A stretch of DNA of 58,503 bases, taken from an uncultured Roseburia sp. (GTDB lineage: Bacteria; Bacillota; Clostridia; Lachnospirales; Lachnospiraceae). Location of the stretch: NCBI GenBank assembly GCA_947642555.1, contig CANRSX010000032.1, positions 1-58,503 on the forward strand. Direction: 5' to 3'. The first letter of the stretch is position 1. Every line of letters begins with the position of its first letter. The notes below the pieces were generated by a model. That model was not told the DNA's origin. It saw only the letters and a program-made list of their open reading frames with translations, and searched no databases. Positions 8,190 to 17,672 of this stretch are shown piece by piece. The translations under genes were made by a program, and so were the position numbers.

Positions 8190-8978
8190 CTACATCACGG
8201 AGCTGTACAGGTCTCCTGTATTGTGATTATACGTATATCTCCCTGTCCGCGCATACGTATTCGACCGCGCGGATTCGTTCTTCGCATACGACTCGATAAA
8301 CGATGCCTGCGTCTGAATCTGCTGTCCGTAAGAACCGCGCGTCTGGAAAAGCGACTTCACGGTATCCATATCCGCTTTCTGAAACGCCTCCTTGTCAAGC
8401 TTTAACTGATTGTCCTTATCCATCGTGATCCCGATCTTTGACAGAAGCTTCTCATTCGCTTTGGTGTAATTTACCATCGAGCGCGCCGAGCGCAGAATCG
8501 TCGTCGTCTTTGAATCGGACGCTTTGTCGACAAGCTGATTATAGTCGTCCACAAACGCGCTCACCGCCTTGTAGATCGCATCCTTATCATAATCCGTCGT
8601 CTCATTGCCGTCCTTATCCTTTGTCGTCACCTTCTCGAACACGGATCCGCTGCCCGTCTTTGTCAGCTTTTCCGCGGATGCCTTTAAGGAGGTCGCCGCG
8701 CTCTTCTCCGCGGTCAGCACCTTCGCGTCATCCTTCGAGGTGGACGTGGACCTGGACACGGTCGATGATTTCACCTCATCCCCGGCGTCGCTCTTACTGT
8801 AAAACGCATTCAGCAGTTTAAAATAACTGCCGCTGCGGATCGTCGCATAATCGATGTAATTGATCCCCAGAAGATCCGAAGTCCCGCCGCCCATCAGCCC
8901 GGTATTCTGACTGCCGCGGTTTAAGCTGGAAAACAATACGCCGATCGATGCGGAATCATATCCTGAAATCGTTGCCAT
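8190..8978 (-). CDS. Short FliD-like (flagellar cap C-terminal domain) protein
   Basis: 262 aa. Residues about 130-220 resemble the C-terminal domain of the filament cap protein FliD: FVDDYNQLVDKAS, a helix with ILRSARSMV, then LSKIGITMDKDNQLKLDKEAF. The N-terminus (MATISGYDSASIGVLFSSL) is not the usual FliD D0 region, and the protein is about half normal length. It may be a lineage-specific flagellar or secreted cap-related protein. A good ribosome site (AAAGGAG) precedes the ATG. GACGATAT, resembling a sigma-28 -10 element, lies 34 bases upstream (9012-9019), but no well-spaced -35 was found. No other flagellar gene is adjacent. Confidence 0.65.
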   Translation of the reverse strand: MATISGYDSASIGVLFSSLNRGSQNTGLMGGGTSDLLGINYIDYATIRSGSYFKLLNAFYSKSDAGDEVKSSTVSRSTSTSKDDAKVLTAEKSAATSLKASAEKLTKTGSGSVFEKVTTKDKDGNETTDYDKDAIYKAVSAFVDDYNQLVDKASDSKTTTILRSARSMVNYTKANEKLLSKIGITMDKDNQLKLDKEAFQKADMDTVKSLFQTRGSYGQQIQTQASFIESYAKNESARSNTYARTGRYTYNHNTGDLYSSVM

Positions 8979-9041
8979 ACGCTCACTCCTTTCCCTGACT
9001 CTTTATTCTTTATATCGTCATTTTTTCTTATTTTATGCAGC

Positions 9042-9719
9042 TTATATGTTTTCAATCTGCCAGTCGATCGGGCTTTCCCCGTGCTCCTGTAAAAATTCAT
9101 TCGCTTTGCTGAAATGCCTGCATCCGAAAAATCCGCGGTGTGCGGACAGCGGACTCGGATGGGACGCCTTTAAGACCAGATGCTTCGGATTGTTCAGCAT
9201 CGCCGCCTTCATCTGCGCCGGCCTCCCCCACAGGAAATAGACGACCGGCCGGTCCTGCGCATTGACCGCCTGGATCACGGCATCCGTAAAGTTCTCCCAG
9301 CCTCTGCCCTGATGAGAGTTCGCGCGGTGCGCCCGCACGGTCAGCACCGTATTTAACAGTAACACTCCCTGATCCGCCCATTTTTTCAGATATCCGTTAT
9401 TCGGGATATAACATCCCAGATCATCCTCTAATTCTTTATAGATATTCTGCAACGACGGCGGTATCTCCTTCTGCTCCGGCAGCACGGAAAACGACAGCCC
9501 GTGCGCCTGATTTACGTTGTGGTACGGATCCTGGCCGAGCAGCAGAACCTTTACCTTGCTCAGCGGCGTAAAATGAAACGCATTGAAGATATCATCCGCC
9601 GGAGGATACACCACAGCCCTGCTGTACTCCTCCTTTACAAACTGGTACAGATCCCGGTAATACGGCTTCTTAAACTCCGCTCCCATTGCAGGCAGCCAGT
9701 CATTGTCAATCATCGCCAT
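9042..9719 (-). CDS. ung: Uracil-DNA glycosylase
   Basis: Removes uracil from DNA in base-excision repair. 225 aa, normal length. GQDPYH at 62-67 contains the catalytic aspartate D64, and HPSPLSA at 187-193 supplies the catalytic histidine loop. The start could be M1 or M3; both lie just after a weak GGGTGA site. It is 36 bases downstream of hisF on the same strand. Confidence 0.96.
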   Translation of the reverse strand: MAMIDNDWLPAMGAEFKKPYYRDLYQFVKEEYSRAVVYPPADDIFNAFHFTPLSKVKVLLLGQDPYHNVNQAHGLSFSVLPEQKEIPPSLQNIYKELEDDLGCYIPNNGYLKKWADQGVLLLNTVLTVRAHRANSHQGRGWENFTDAVIQAVNAQDRPVVYFLWGRPAQMKAAMLNNPKHLVLKASHPSPLSAHRGFFGCRHFSKANEFLQEHGESPIDWQIENI

Positions 9720-9755
9720 CGCACATCACCCGCTCTCTTTTGTCTCAATATCATC

Positions 9756-10520
9756 CTACACCCGACGCACGGATACGCCCCGCTCCGCCAGGTACTGCTT
9801 TACATCCGCGATCTCAAGCTCTTTATAATGGAACAGCGACGCCGCAAGCGCAGCGTCCGCTTTCCCCGCGGTCAGCGCCTCATAAAAATGCTCTTTTGTC
9901 CCGGCCCCGCCGGAAGCGATCACCGGAATCGATACATGCTCCGCGATCTGCCTGGTCAGCCCGATATCGTAGCCTGCCTTTGTCCCGTCGCAGTCCATAC
10001 TGGTCAGCAGGATCTCGCCCGCTCCGAGCCGGTCCGCCCGCATCGCCCACTCCACCGCGTCGATCCCGGTATCGATCCGTCCGCCGTTTTTATAAATATT
10101 CCAGCCGCTCCCGTCCGCGCGCCGGTGCGCGTCAATCGCGACCACCACGCACTGGCTGCCGAATTTATCCGCAGCCTCCGAGATCAGCTCCGGCCGGTTG
10201 ATGGCAGAGGAATTGATCGAAATCTTATCCGCGCCCTCGCGGAGCAGCGCTTTAAAATCCTCCACCGTGCGGATCCCGCCGCCGACCGTAAACGGAATAA
10301 ACACCTTCTCGGCGACCCTGCGCACCATATCGACAACTGTCTCCCTCGCATCGGAGGTCGCCGTGATATCCAGAAACACCAGCTCATCGGCGCCCGCAGC
10401 GTCATACGCCTCCGCAATCTCCACCGGATCCCCCGCATCCCGAAGATCCACAAAATTAACACCCTTGACCACCCGTCCGTTGTTCACGTCCAGGCAGGGA
10501 ATTATCCTCTTTGTAAACAT
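9756..10520 (-). CDS. hisF: Imidazole glycerol phosphate synthase, cyclase subunit
   Basis: Cyclase half of the HisF-HisH enzyme. It uses ammonia from HisH to convert PRFAR to imidazole glycerol phosphate and AICAR, linking histidine and purine synthesis. 254 aa (beta/alpha)8 barrel beginning [20 protein letters not shown]. The two catalytic aspartates are D11 and D130 (VVAIDAH). Ribosome site AGGAGG. It lies 22 bases after hisH, its obligate partner. No other his genes are in the window. Confidence 0.97.
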   Translation of the reverse strand: MFTKRIIPCLDVNNGRVVKGVNFVDLRDAGDPVEIAEAYDAAGADELVFLDITATSDARETVVDMVRRVAEKVFIPFTVGGGIRTVEDFKALLREGADKISINSSAINRPELISEAADKFGSQCVVVAIDAHRRADGSGWNIYKNGGRIDTGIDAVEWAMRADRLGAGEILLTSMDCDGTKAGYDIGLTRQIAEHVSIPVIASGGAGTKEHFYEALTAGKADAALAASLFHYKELEIADVKQYLAERGVSVRRV

Positions 10521-10542
10521 CCCTGCGCCTCCTGCCGGCTTT

Positions 10543-11145
10543 TTAAAGCTCTGCGAATCTCTTTAACATCCCAAGTCCTGTTTTTCCGCTTTTCTCCGGA
10601 TGAAACTGGCACGCGAAGATCTGATCCTTCTCCACGGAGGCATGGATCGTCACGCCGTACTCTGTCTTTGCCTTGACAATCGATTCATCCGCTGCCTTTA
10701 AGTAGTAGGAATGCACAAAATAGACATACGGATTCTCCTCCCCCGCAAACAGGCGTCCCCCGCCGGAAAGCGTGAGGGAATTCCATCCGATATGCGGGAT
10801 TTTAAGCCCCTCGCACTCCGGGATCTTAAGGATCTCTCCGTCCAGCAGATGAAGCCCCTCCGTGCCGCCGTTCTCCTCGCTGCCCGCAAAGAGCAGCTGA
10901 AGTCCCAGGCAGATCCCGAGGAACGGGGTTTTCTTTGCAGCCACCTCCCGGATCACCGGATCCAGCCCGCGGCGCTTTAACTGATCCATCGCCGTGCCAA
11001 ACGCGCCGACCCCCGGGAGCACCACGCGGTCCGCCGCGAGAATCTCCCTGTAATCCCCCGTGATCACACATTCCTGCCCGAGCGCCCCGAACGCTTTTTC
11101 CACACTCTTCAGATTGCCCGCGTCATAATCAATAATCGCTATCAT
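10543..11145 (-). CDS. hisH: Imidazole glycerol phosphate synthase, glutaminase subunit
   Basis: Class I glutamine amidotransferase that feeds ammonia to HisF. 200 aa. Catalytic triad C79 (GICLGLQ), H182 and E184 (CQFHPEKSG). Start ATG 11145 ([11 protein letters not shown]) matches the family; the longer open frame upstream overlaps the preceding gene and is not conserved-looking. It starts 10 bases after the end of the 549-aa charged protein gene, so the two are probably co-transcribed. Confidence 0.96.
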   Translation of the reverse strand: MIAIIDYDAGNLKSVEKAFGALGQECVITGDYREILAADRVVLPGVGAFGTAMDQLKRRGLDPVIREVAAKKTPFLGICLGLQLLFAGSEENGGTEGLHLLDGEILKIPECEGLKIPHIGWNSLTLSGGGRLFAGEENPYVYFVHSYYLKAADESIVKAKTEYGVTIHASVEKDQIFACQFHPEKSGKTGLGMLKRFAEL

Positions 11146-11155
11146 TCCGTCCGTC

Positions 11156-12805
11156 CTATTTCGTCTCATATCCGGCTTCCGCCAGTATCCTGTAGAGCTG
11201 TGCGGAATAAACGCTTCTGTCCTCCAGCGTGTACAGCTCCAGTGCACGCTCCTCCGATACGCCGAATTCGGCGAGTACGCCGACCGCCCGGTTCTTCACG
11301 CCATCCAGCTCACCTGCGCATCCATATGCCTGCGCATCCGACCGGTACCTCTCACAGCGTCCGACCGTCCGGATCAGGGAATCCAGCGCCATATCGTAAA
11401 TCTTTGCATCCATCAGACTGCCGTACGCATCAAACTCGCCGGCTGCATTTGCCAGAATGCGGTATTTTTCATAGGTATCTTTATCGTCATCCGCAAGTTC
11501 AAGACCGGAAAGCTCCTGATAAGCCTTCGCGTATTCTCCCCTCGCGTAATACTCCGCCGCCCTCGACCGGTTTCCCGCGTAGCCGGAAAACTTTATCCCA
11601 AACAGCACCAGCGCCAGAAACGATCCCGTCATAAGGAAAATGAGAAATACCGGCTTTTTCGGCAGCGGCTTTGACTTATCCGGCTGCTTCGGCTTCTTTT
11701 CCTTTTTGGGTTTGCTCTTTTTCTTTGCCTCGCGCTCTTTTTTTGCCTGCTCCTTTTTCTCTTTGCGCGCTTTCTTTGCCGCTTCTTTCTTCTTCGCCTT
11801 TTCCTCATCCGCAGCCTTTTTCTCCTGCTGCAGATCCACTACCGTATCTCCTTCCAGCTGCTGTAAAATCTGGAGATTCTCGTCGGACATCTCCACCTTT
11901 TTCGGCTCCTCCGCAGCCGGCTGTTCGTCCTCGCCGTTTTCCTCAAAAAGCGCTGATGAAAGCTTTCCAAAAAATCCGGAAGATTCTCCTTTTTCCTTCT
12001 TCTGTGCTTTTTTATCCACCTTTTCCTTCTTCTCCGCCTTATCTTTCTTCTTTTCTTTCTTTTTCTGATCCGGCTCCTGCTCCGGCAATTCGTCCGCAGC
12101 CGGCTGAGCGGGCACCTCGTCCATGCCCAGAATCTCCTCTAAGCTGCCGACCGGGAATTCCGATTCTCCGCCGTACAGCTCCTCCGGCTCCTCCCCGGAA
12201 AAGCGCTCCTCCCCGAAATCCTTTCCGAGCAGCTCCTCGATATCCGGCAGCTCGCCGTCCGTCCGGAACAGCTCCGCAAATTCAGGATCATCGTCCCCGA
12301 AACCGGTTCCTCCTGCCCCTGCCGGCACAGTGTCATCCTCCATCTCCGACGGGGCGCCGAACAGCTCCTCCTCCATATTCTCCGGCGTGTCCGACGCTTC
12401 TTCCTCCACAGCCGGCATCCCGATGTCCATCCCCGGGATATCCCCGAGCGTATCCACCATGATATCGTCCTGCATGCGCTCCTTCACGCTGTTTACAATC
12501 TCGTCCAGGCTGCCGAACAGGTTATCATCCTCCAGCGGATCCGCCGTATCGGCCTCCTGTACGCCCTCCTGTTCCAGTTCTTCCTCAAACTGCCGTATAA
12601 AATCATCCGGACTGTCCCCGGAAAGGATATCCTTCTCCAAAGACTCCAGATAATCCTCTCCTGCGCCCGTCTCATCCTTCCTGCTGTTCTCTGCGTCTGC
12701 CAAATCTGCCTCCCTGGGTTCCTTTTCTGTCTCTGTATCCTGTGGTATCGCGTCTGCGTCCAGCGAATTCAGTAAACCATCCAGATAATCTTCCGTTCCG
12801 CTCAT
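11156..12805 (-). CDS. Highly charged single-pass membrane protein of unknown function
   Basis: 549 aa, not recognised. Residues 1 to about 240 are very acidic (many Glu/Asp, with DDFIRQFEEELEQEG and similar). A lysine/alanine-rich stretch follows at about 250-385 (KKKEAAKKARKEKKEQAK). One membrane segment at about 388-410 (VFLIFLMTGSFLALVLFGI) precedes a helical C-terminal domain of about 140 residues that looks like a TPR-type repeat region (AAEYYARGEYAKAYQELSG). The likely topology is a large charged cytoplasmic part and an outer C-terminal domain, but the reverse is possible. GGAGGAGGTATAAGG supports the ATG. It lies between cheV and hisH. Confidence 0.7.
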   Translation of the reverse strand: MSGTEDYLDGLLNSLDADAIPQDTETEKEPREADLADAENSRKDETGAGEDYLESLEKDILSGDSPDDFIRQFEEELEQEGVQEADTADPLEDDNLFGSLDEIVNSVKERMQDDIMVDTLGDIPGMDIGMPAVEEEASDTPENMEEELFGAPSEMEDDTVPAGAGGTGFGDDDPEFAELFRTDGELPDIEELLGKDFGEERFSGEEPEELYGGESEFPVGSLEEILGMDEVPAQPAADELPEQEPDQKKKEKKKDKAEKKEKVDKKAQKKEKGESSGFFGKLSSALFEENGEDEQPAAEEPKKVEMSDENLQILQQLEGDTVVDLQQEKKAADEEKAKKKEAAKKARKEKKEQAKKEREAKKKSKPKKEKKPKQPDKSKPLPKKPVFLIFLMTGSFLALVLFGIKFSGYAGNRSRAAEYYARGEYAKAYQELSGLELADDDKDTYEKYRILANAAGEFDAYGSLMDAKIYDMALDSLIRTVGRCERYRSDAQAYGCAGELDGVKNRAVGVLAEFGVSEERALELYTLEDRSVYSAQLYRILAEAGYETK

Positions 12806-12872
12806 CCTTATACCTCCTCCGCCCTCTGACCCAAATCGGGGATGTGATATGCATCACACCCCCTCTTTTTAC

Positions 12873-13781
12873 TTAGTCCAAACTCTTGTCAATCAGATCG
12901 TCAATCGCAGAGACAAGATTACCGATCTCCGGCTTGGTCAGCTGGGCATCTGCCCCAAGCTTGGCTCCCTTGATACGCATCTCCTCATTGACAAGCGACG
13001 AGAAGATAATCAGCGGAATCGACTTCATATCGTCGTCACTCTTCACCAGCTTGGTGAGCCGGTGTCCGTCCATCAGCGGCATCTCGATATCCGTGATAAT
13101 GCAGTGTACCCTGTCACGCACAACGCCGGCTTTTCCGAACTCGCTCAGCTTATCCCACGCCTCCTGGCCGTTCGCCGTGACAATCAGATTCGTATAGCCC
13201 GCCTTCTTCAGGCAGTCGGTGATCAGCCGGCTTAACAGCGGAGAGTCCTCCGCGATCAGGATCGGCGAATCGCACCGTTCACGCTCTGTCATATTCTCCA
13301 CATCCGATACCTTAAGTCCTGTCTCAGGGCTGATATCGGACACAATCTTCTCAAAATCAAGAATGATAATCAGTTTGTCATCCATCTTGATGATACCGGT
13401 GGACGCGCTGTTGTCCTCCGTATTGATCGTGGAATCCGGCATAATAATGGACTCCCATGAAACTCTGTGGATCCCGAGCACCCCGTCCACATGGAACGCG
13501 ATATTAAGCTTATTAAAATTCGTGATGATAAACAGACCGCCCTCGTCGGCATCATCCATCATGCCCAGGCAGTTCTTTAAATTCACCACCGTAATCATCA
13601 CATCCCGCGGCATAAAGATCCCCTCAATGCTCGGATGCGAATTCGGCACCGGGGTGACGGGCGAATAGCTTAAAATCTCCTTGATCTTCGCGACGTTAAT
13701 CCCGTAATGGCTCTTTCCCAGGGTAAATTCCAGTACCTCCAGTTCATTCGTACCTGACTCCAAAAGAATATTTGTGTCCAT
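12873..13781 (-). CDS. cheV: Chemotaxis coupling protein CheV
   Basis: 302 aa. The N-terminal CheW-like domain (about 10-160, LEFTLGKSHYGINVAKIKEI) couples receptors to CheA. The C-terminal receiver domain (about 175-300) has the acidic pocket at ILIAEDS, the phospho-acceptor aspartate in CIITDIEMPLMDG and the conserved lysine in LTKPE. CheV tunes receptor-kinase coupling and adaptation. A strong ribosome site (GGAGGAGAG) precedes the ATG. No other che genes are next to it, consistent with the stand-alone cheV genes common in Lachnospiraceae. Confidence 0.95.
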   Translation of the reverse strand: MDTNILLESGTNELEVLEFTLGKSHYGINVAKIKEILSYSPVTPVPNSHPSIEGIFMPRDVMITVVNLKNCLGMMDDADEGGLFIITNFNKLNIAFHVDGVLGIHRVSWESIIMPDSTINTEDNSASTGIIKMDDKLIIILDFEKIVSDISPETGLKVSDVENMTERERCDSPILIAEDSPLLSRLITDCLKKAGYTNLIVTANGQEAWDKLSEFGKAGVVRDRVHCIITDIEMPLMDGHRLTKLVKSDDDMKSIPLIIFSSLVNEEMRIKGAKLGADAQLTKPEIGNLVSAIDDLIDKSLD

Positions 13782-13801
13782 GATCTCTCCTCCTGCGTAT
13801 C

Positions 13802-13830
13802 ATTATAGCATAATCATATCGGAAATGCAT
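13802..13830 (-). promoter_or_regulatory. Putative promoter of cheV
   Basis: Minus-strand TATAAT (13802-13807) has an upstream TGC, an extended -10 form, and lies about 20 bases before the cheV start. The hexamer 17 bases further up (ATGCAT) is a poor -35. CCGATAT just upstream resembles a sigma-28 -10 but lacks a matching -35. Confidence 0.4.
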
Positions 13831-13844
13831 TAGTTTTCGCCCGA

Positions 13845-14576
13845 TTACAAAATGATCTGATAATCCTCACCGCTGCTGATCACCAGCGTCAGCTCCTTTA
13901 TCTCCGTCACGGAAACCGGCACCTGGAAAATCAGGACCGTCTCTTTTACCTCCCCTGCCTCAAGCGTCGTCTTAAGACAGGAAAAATCCTCCGTCAGCAT
14001 CGTAACCGCCGACGCCGCGGTATATTCCCCGTTCACCTTCGCCGTAAAACGGGCCTCCTCCTTAAGGACATCCATCTCCGCCGCGGTATCCCCGTCATTT
14101 GCGACGGAAAGCGAGAGAATCAGATACTGTGATCCGGCGTCCGGGTACATCGCAAAATAGGTATCCTCCACAAAGCTGTCCACAAGCTCCGCGCCTGCAT
14201 ATGTAATATGAACATCCCCCGTTCCGAACAGGTCGTCAAGCGAGGCCGTCTGCATCACGGGTCCCGCATCCTCTGTGGAAGGAATCTCCTCCCCGCCGGC
14301 TTCTCCATCTGCAGGAGCCTGACTTTCCGTATCCTCCGGCTCTTCGGAAGGCTTCTCCTCCGGGATCTCCTCCGCGGGCAGTTCTTCCTCCGCATCCAGA
14401 TTCACATACTTTAATCCTTCGGTCTGAAAACGGTTGTATTTCGCGACTACATGCGCAGAATAACTCACAATCAGACTCTCCTCCTGCTCAGTGAGGTCAT
14501 AAGCCTCTGGCCCGCACCCGCCGAACAGCATTATCGCCGCCAGTGCGGCGGCCGTCATCCATATTTTTCTTCTCAT
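13845..14576 (-). CDS. Lipoprotein with Ig-like C-terminal domain, function unknown
   Basis: 243 aa. An N-terminal lipoprotein signal (KIWMTAAALAAIMLFGGCG) places it on the outer face of the membrane. A short helical region, a long acidic Glu/Pro/Asp-rich linker (about 60-110) and a beta-rich C-terminal domain follow. The last part (YLILSLSVANDGDTAAEMD and VKETVLIFQVPVSV) has the look of extracellular DUF4352/DUF5067-type Ig-like domains. ATG 14576 is chosen because GAGGA lies five bases upstream; an in-frame GTG at 14588 is an alternative. Confidence 0.72.
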   Translation of the reverse strand: MRRKIWMTAAALAAIMLFGGCGPEAYDLTEQEESLIVSYSAHVVAKYNRFQTEGLKYVNLDAEEELPAEEIPEEKPSEEPEDTESQAPADGEAGGEEIPSTEDAGPVMQTASLDDLFGTGDVHITYAGAELVDSFVEDTYFAMYPDAGSQYLILSLSVANDGDTAAEMDVLKEEARFTAKVNGEYTAASAVTMLTEDFSCLKTTLEAGEVKETVLIFQVPVSVTEIKELTLVISSGEDYQIIL

Positions 14577-14654
14577 ATGCATCCTCACAAATAAAAATTC
14601 TAGACTATCATTATGTTAGCATTTCTGCGAAAATAAGGCAACAGGAAAATATAT

Positions 14655-16214
14655 TTATTCCAAAATGTGTGTCTGTGTATCGAGCTCAAACCAGAATTCC
14701 ACCCCGTCCCTGCGGTTTGTCACACCGCAGTCCCGGTGAAACGCTTCCATGACCGCCTTCACGATCGAAAGGCCGATCCCGCTTCCGCCGTACTCCCTGG
14801 TGCGCGCCTTATCCACTTTATAGAATTTATTCCAGATTCTTCCGGTCTCCTCGTCCGGAATCGGATCGCCTGTGTTGAAGACGCAGACGCGCAGAATGCC
14901 CGGGTACCGCTCATAGCGCACGGCGATCTCTTTTTTTCCTTTTGCATAGTGGATCGCATTGCTCAGATAATTGCCCGCCGCCTCCTCCACCATAAACTCA
15001 TCCGCCCACACAAAGGCCGGTTCCTTCGGATACTCCGTGAGCGTAATCCCGCTCTGCTCCATCAGGATCTTTGCCGAGTGAAGCAGGCCGGTGATCAGCT
15101 CCGTCACGTCAAACCGCTCCATCGCCACCGTCTCTCCCCCGGATTCGAGCTGATTTAACGTCAGAAGCTTCTGGACGATCAGATTCATCTTCTCCGCCTC
15201 ATCCGCGATCACCTCACAGTAAAAATTCCGGCTCTCCTCGTCCTCGTTTACCCCTTCCAGCAGCCCCTCCGCATATCCCTGGATCAGGGCGATCGGCGTT
15301 TTTAGTTCATGGGAGACATTGGAGAGAAACTCCCGGCGCATCTCGTCGATCTGCGTCTTTTTCCTGATATCGCGCATCAGCTGATTGTTCGCGCTTTTTA
15401 AATCCGCGATCGCCTTCTCTAAGGTATGCGACAGCTCATTCATATGTGCGCCCAGCTCGTCGATCTCATCCCTTCTTCTGCCTGCGGGCGTATATCTCGC
15501 CTCAAAATCCAGCTCCGTCATCCGCCTGGAAATATCCGTCAGTTTTCGCACAGGGGTCGTCACCCTCCTCGTCACAAAAACCGTGACAATCGTGCTGACC
15601 GCAATCGCGAGAACCCCGATGTATACCAGAAACTGATTGGAAATCTTCACGCTCTCCCGGATACTCTCGAGCGCGGAACGCATCAGAATCAGATTGCCGT
15701 TGGAAAGCGACCCGTAAAGCACCAGATATTCCGAATTCAGCCGCCGGTCCGTCTGCCGCTGTATGACATAATTTTCCTCCTGCGCAAGCACGGTAATCTC
15801 ATTCTCCCGTTCCCCGAAAATGATATCCAGAAATTCGATCAGCATCTGCTGGGTGTCGTTGACAGACGAGCGGACAATCGCCCGGTCCGGGCTGATGATC
15901 ATGACCGTGATATTGCCGTTCGCGCACAGATTTTCAAAGGTCACGTCGAATTCATCCGAGAGCAGCCGTCCGTTCACGCTGGCCTCGTCGATCGTCCGGA
16001 ATCCGGAGAGGAGTACGCTCTGTTTGTTCCGGACGTAATACTTCTCCAGAAACACGGTATTTAAAAACCAGCAGAGGATCACCGTCCCCGCCACAAGCCC
16101 GATCATAATCGCGGCAATCTCCCGTGTCAGCGAGCCCCGGCGCGGCCCTCTCCGAAAACGCATCGTCCGCCGCACAGTCTCTTTTTTTTCGTCCGGCAGC
16201 TGTCTCTCACTCAT
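14655..16214 (-). CDS. Two-component sensor histidine kinase
   Basis: 519 aa membrane kinase. Transmembrane segments lie at about 35-55 (IAAIMIGLVAGTVILCWFL) and 190-212, with an extracytoplasmic sensor region between. HAMP, HisKA and HATPase follow. The phospho-acceptor is in SHELKTPIALIQGYAEG. The N box is NYLSNAIHYA and the G2 box is YGGSGIGLSIVKA. Its start overlaps the end of the response-regulator gene by 8 bases, indicating one operon and a cognate pair. The signal is unknown. Confidence 0.94.
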   Translation of the reverse strand: MSERQLPDEKKETVRRTMRFRRGPRRGSLTREIAAIMIGLVAGTVILCWFLNTVFLEKYYVRNKQSVLLSGFRTIDEASVNGRLLSDEFDVTFENLCANGNITVMIISPDRAIVRSSVNDTQQMLIEFLDIIFGERENEITVLAQEENYVIQRQTDRRLNSEYLVLYGSLSNGNLILMRSALESIRESVKISNQFLVYIGVLAIAVSTIVTVFVTRRVTTPVRKLTDISRRMTELDFEARYTPAGRRRDEIDELGAHMNELSHTLEKAIADLKSANNQLMRDIRKKTQIDEMRREFLSNVSHELKTPIALIQGYAEGLLEGVNEDEESRNFYCEVIADEAEKMNLIVQKLLTLNQLESGGETVAMERFDVTELITGLLHSAKILMEQSGITLTEYPKEPAFVWADEFMVEEAAGNYLSNAIHYAKGKKEIAVRYERYPGILRVCVFNTGDPIPDEETGRIWNKFYKVDKARTREYGGSGIGLSIVKAVMEAFHRDCGVTNRRDGVEFWFELDTQTHILE

Positions 16215-16893
16215 CCGCCACCTCGAATTTGTAGCCCATGCCCCAGATCGTGCGGATATATTCTCCCTTTGCGCCGATCTTTGCGCGCAGCTTCTTCACA
16301 TGGGTATCCACGGTGCGCGCATCACCGAAATAATCATAATTCCATACATGATTCAGAATCTTATCCCTCGAGAGCGCAATCCCCTCATTTTCAAGGAAAT
16401 ACGCCAGCAGCTCAAACTCCTTGTGGCTTAAGTCCACGCGCGCGCCGTCCACGGTCACCAGGTGCGCCACCTTGTCGAGCACAATCCCGCCCGCTGAGAG
16501 GGCCCCGTTCTCCTCCTGCTGCTTCCCGCTGCGTCTTAGCACCGCGCCGACCCGCGCGACCAGTACCTTCGGAGAAAACGGCTTTGCGATATACTCGTCC
16601 ACCCCGAGCTCAAATCCGCTCAGTTCGTCGCTCTCCTCCCCCTTTGCCGTGAGCATGATGATCGGCACATCCGAGACCTCCCGGATCTCCCGGCAGACCT
16701 CAAAGCCGTCCTTCACCGGCATCATGACGTCTAAAATCAGCAGCGCGATGTCTTTTTCCTTATAAAAAATCCGCAGCGCCTCGCCGCCGTCCGCTGCCTC
16801 TAACACCTCGTAATCCTGGCGCGTCAGAAAATCCCGCACCAGCTTGCGCATCCGGCTCTCGTCATCCACCACAAGAATCCTGCCCTGCCCCAT
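16207..16893 (-). CDS. OmpR-family response regulator
   Basis: 228 aa. The receiver domain (1-120) has acidic residues in ILVVDDESRM, phospho-acceptor aspartate in LILDVMMPVKDG and lysine in YIAKPFSP. The C-terminal winged helix (about 135-225) includes the typical VDTHVKKLRAKIG recognition helix and IRTIWGMGYKFE wing. It is paired with the overlapping kinase gene. Targets cannot be told from the sequence; the lipoprotein downstream is one possibility. Confidence 0.94.
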   Translation of the reverse strand: MGQGRILVVDDESRMRKLVRDFLTRQDYEVLEAADGGEALRIFYKEKDIALLILDVMMPVKDGFEVCREIREVSDVPIIMLTAKGEESDELSGFELGVDEYIAKPFSPKVLVARVGAVLRRSGKQQEENGALSAGGIVLDKVAHLVTVDGARVDLSHKEFELLAYFLENEGIALSRDKILNHVWNYDYFGDARTVDTHVKKLRAKIGAKGEYIRTIWGMGYKFEVADE

Positions 16894-16928
16894 AAAACCA
16901 CATTCCTTTCCCGCCCGGACTTCACGCT

Positions 16929-17558
16929 CTACTCACGGATTCCAAGCTCCGCCTCGCGCTCCTTTATCACCGCCTCGCGCTCTGTAAGCTCCTGCTCCCA
17001 GCCCTCATAGCGGTCGATCAGCTGCTGCTCATAGTTTAAAATCGTCGCATTTCCGGATGTCGCCGTGATGGCAAACATTGCGCCGATCCCGATTAAGAGC
17101 ACGATACTGACCGCAAACGCCACCCAAAAACGCACCTTGTAGTCCGTATTGATCTCTTTTTTCTGCCCGGATGCCTGCTGTCTCCCGTAGATCCTCCTGG
17201 CATGCTGCCGGTAGCCCGCCTCAAGAATCGGATGATCCGTGGGAATCGGCCGGATGTCCTCCTTGCGGACAAAGGGGATCGAATTCAGGTAATCCCACAG
17301 CTCTTTTAAGTAGCTGTACCCGACCTCCGTCTCAAAAAGCTTCTGATCCACCATCTTATTATAGACCTGCAGCACCATTAAGGGCTCGTCCAGATCGACC
17401 TTCTGCCGGATATAGGTAATCCCCTCCGCTTCCTTTTCCGCCTGCTTTGCCTCTTCCTCATTTGTAAACAGGAACCCGCTTACCACCATCTGATTTTCCT
17501 GCGCCGCCTGTTTTTCCTGCGTCCCCTGCTTCTCCTGACTCTGATCTGTCTGTGCCAT
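16929..17558 (-). CDS. Single-pass membrane protein with C-terminal coiled coil, unknown
   Basis: 209 aa. A soluble N-terminal region (GFLFTNEEEAKQAEKEAEGI; VLQVYNKMVDQKLFETEVGY; IPFVRKEDIRPIPTDHPIL) is followed by one membrane segment (FWVAFAVSIVLLIGIGAMFAI) and a short coiled coil (ELTEREAVIKEREAEL). No family is recognised with certainty. M6 at 17558 is preferred because GAGGA is well placed. It is 35 bases upstream of the response regulator and may be part of the same transcript. Confidence 0.7.
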   Translation of the reverse strand: MAQTDQSQEKQGTQEKQAAQENQMVVSGFLFTNEEEAKQAEKEAEGITYIRQKVDLDEPLMVLQVYNKMVDQKLFETEVGYSYLKELWDYLNSIPFVRKEDIRPIPTDHPILEAGYRQHARRIYGRQQASGQKKEINTDYKVRFWVAFAVSIVLLIGIGAMFAITATSGNATILNYEQQLIDRYEGWEQELTEREAVIKEREAELGIRE

Positions 17559-17672
17559 ATCGTTTATCCTCATCTCTCTTATAACGTCTCACATGCCCCC
17601 GGCATTCTTCTTTTCCTTACCGGAAAACGGGGCCGCCGCATGATCCCATGCAACAGCCCCGTCCGTAACGAG

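Noticed and set aside
9501..10676. 391-codon open frame on the plus strand
   Set aside because: It runs antisense through ung and hisF, is Arg/His/Pro-rich, lacks a ribosome site and is explained by high-GC codon bias of the true genes.
11671..12462. 263-codon Pro/Ser-rich plus-strand frame
   Set aside because: Antisense to the Glu/Lys-rich membrane protein gene; composition follows from that codon use.
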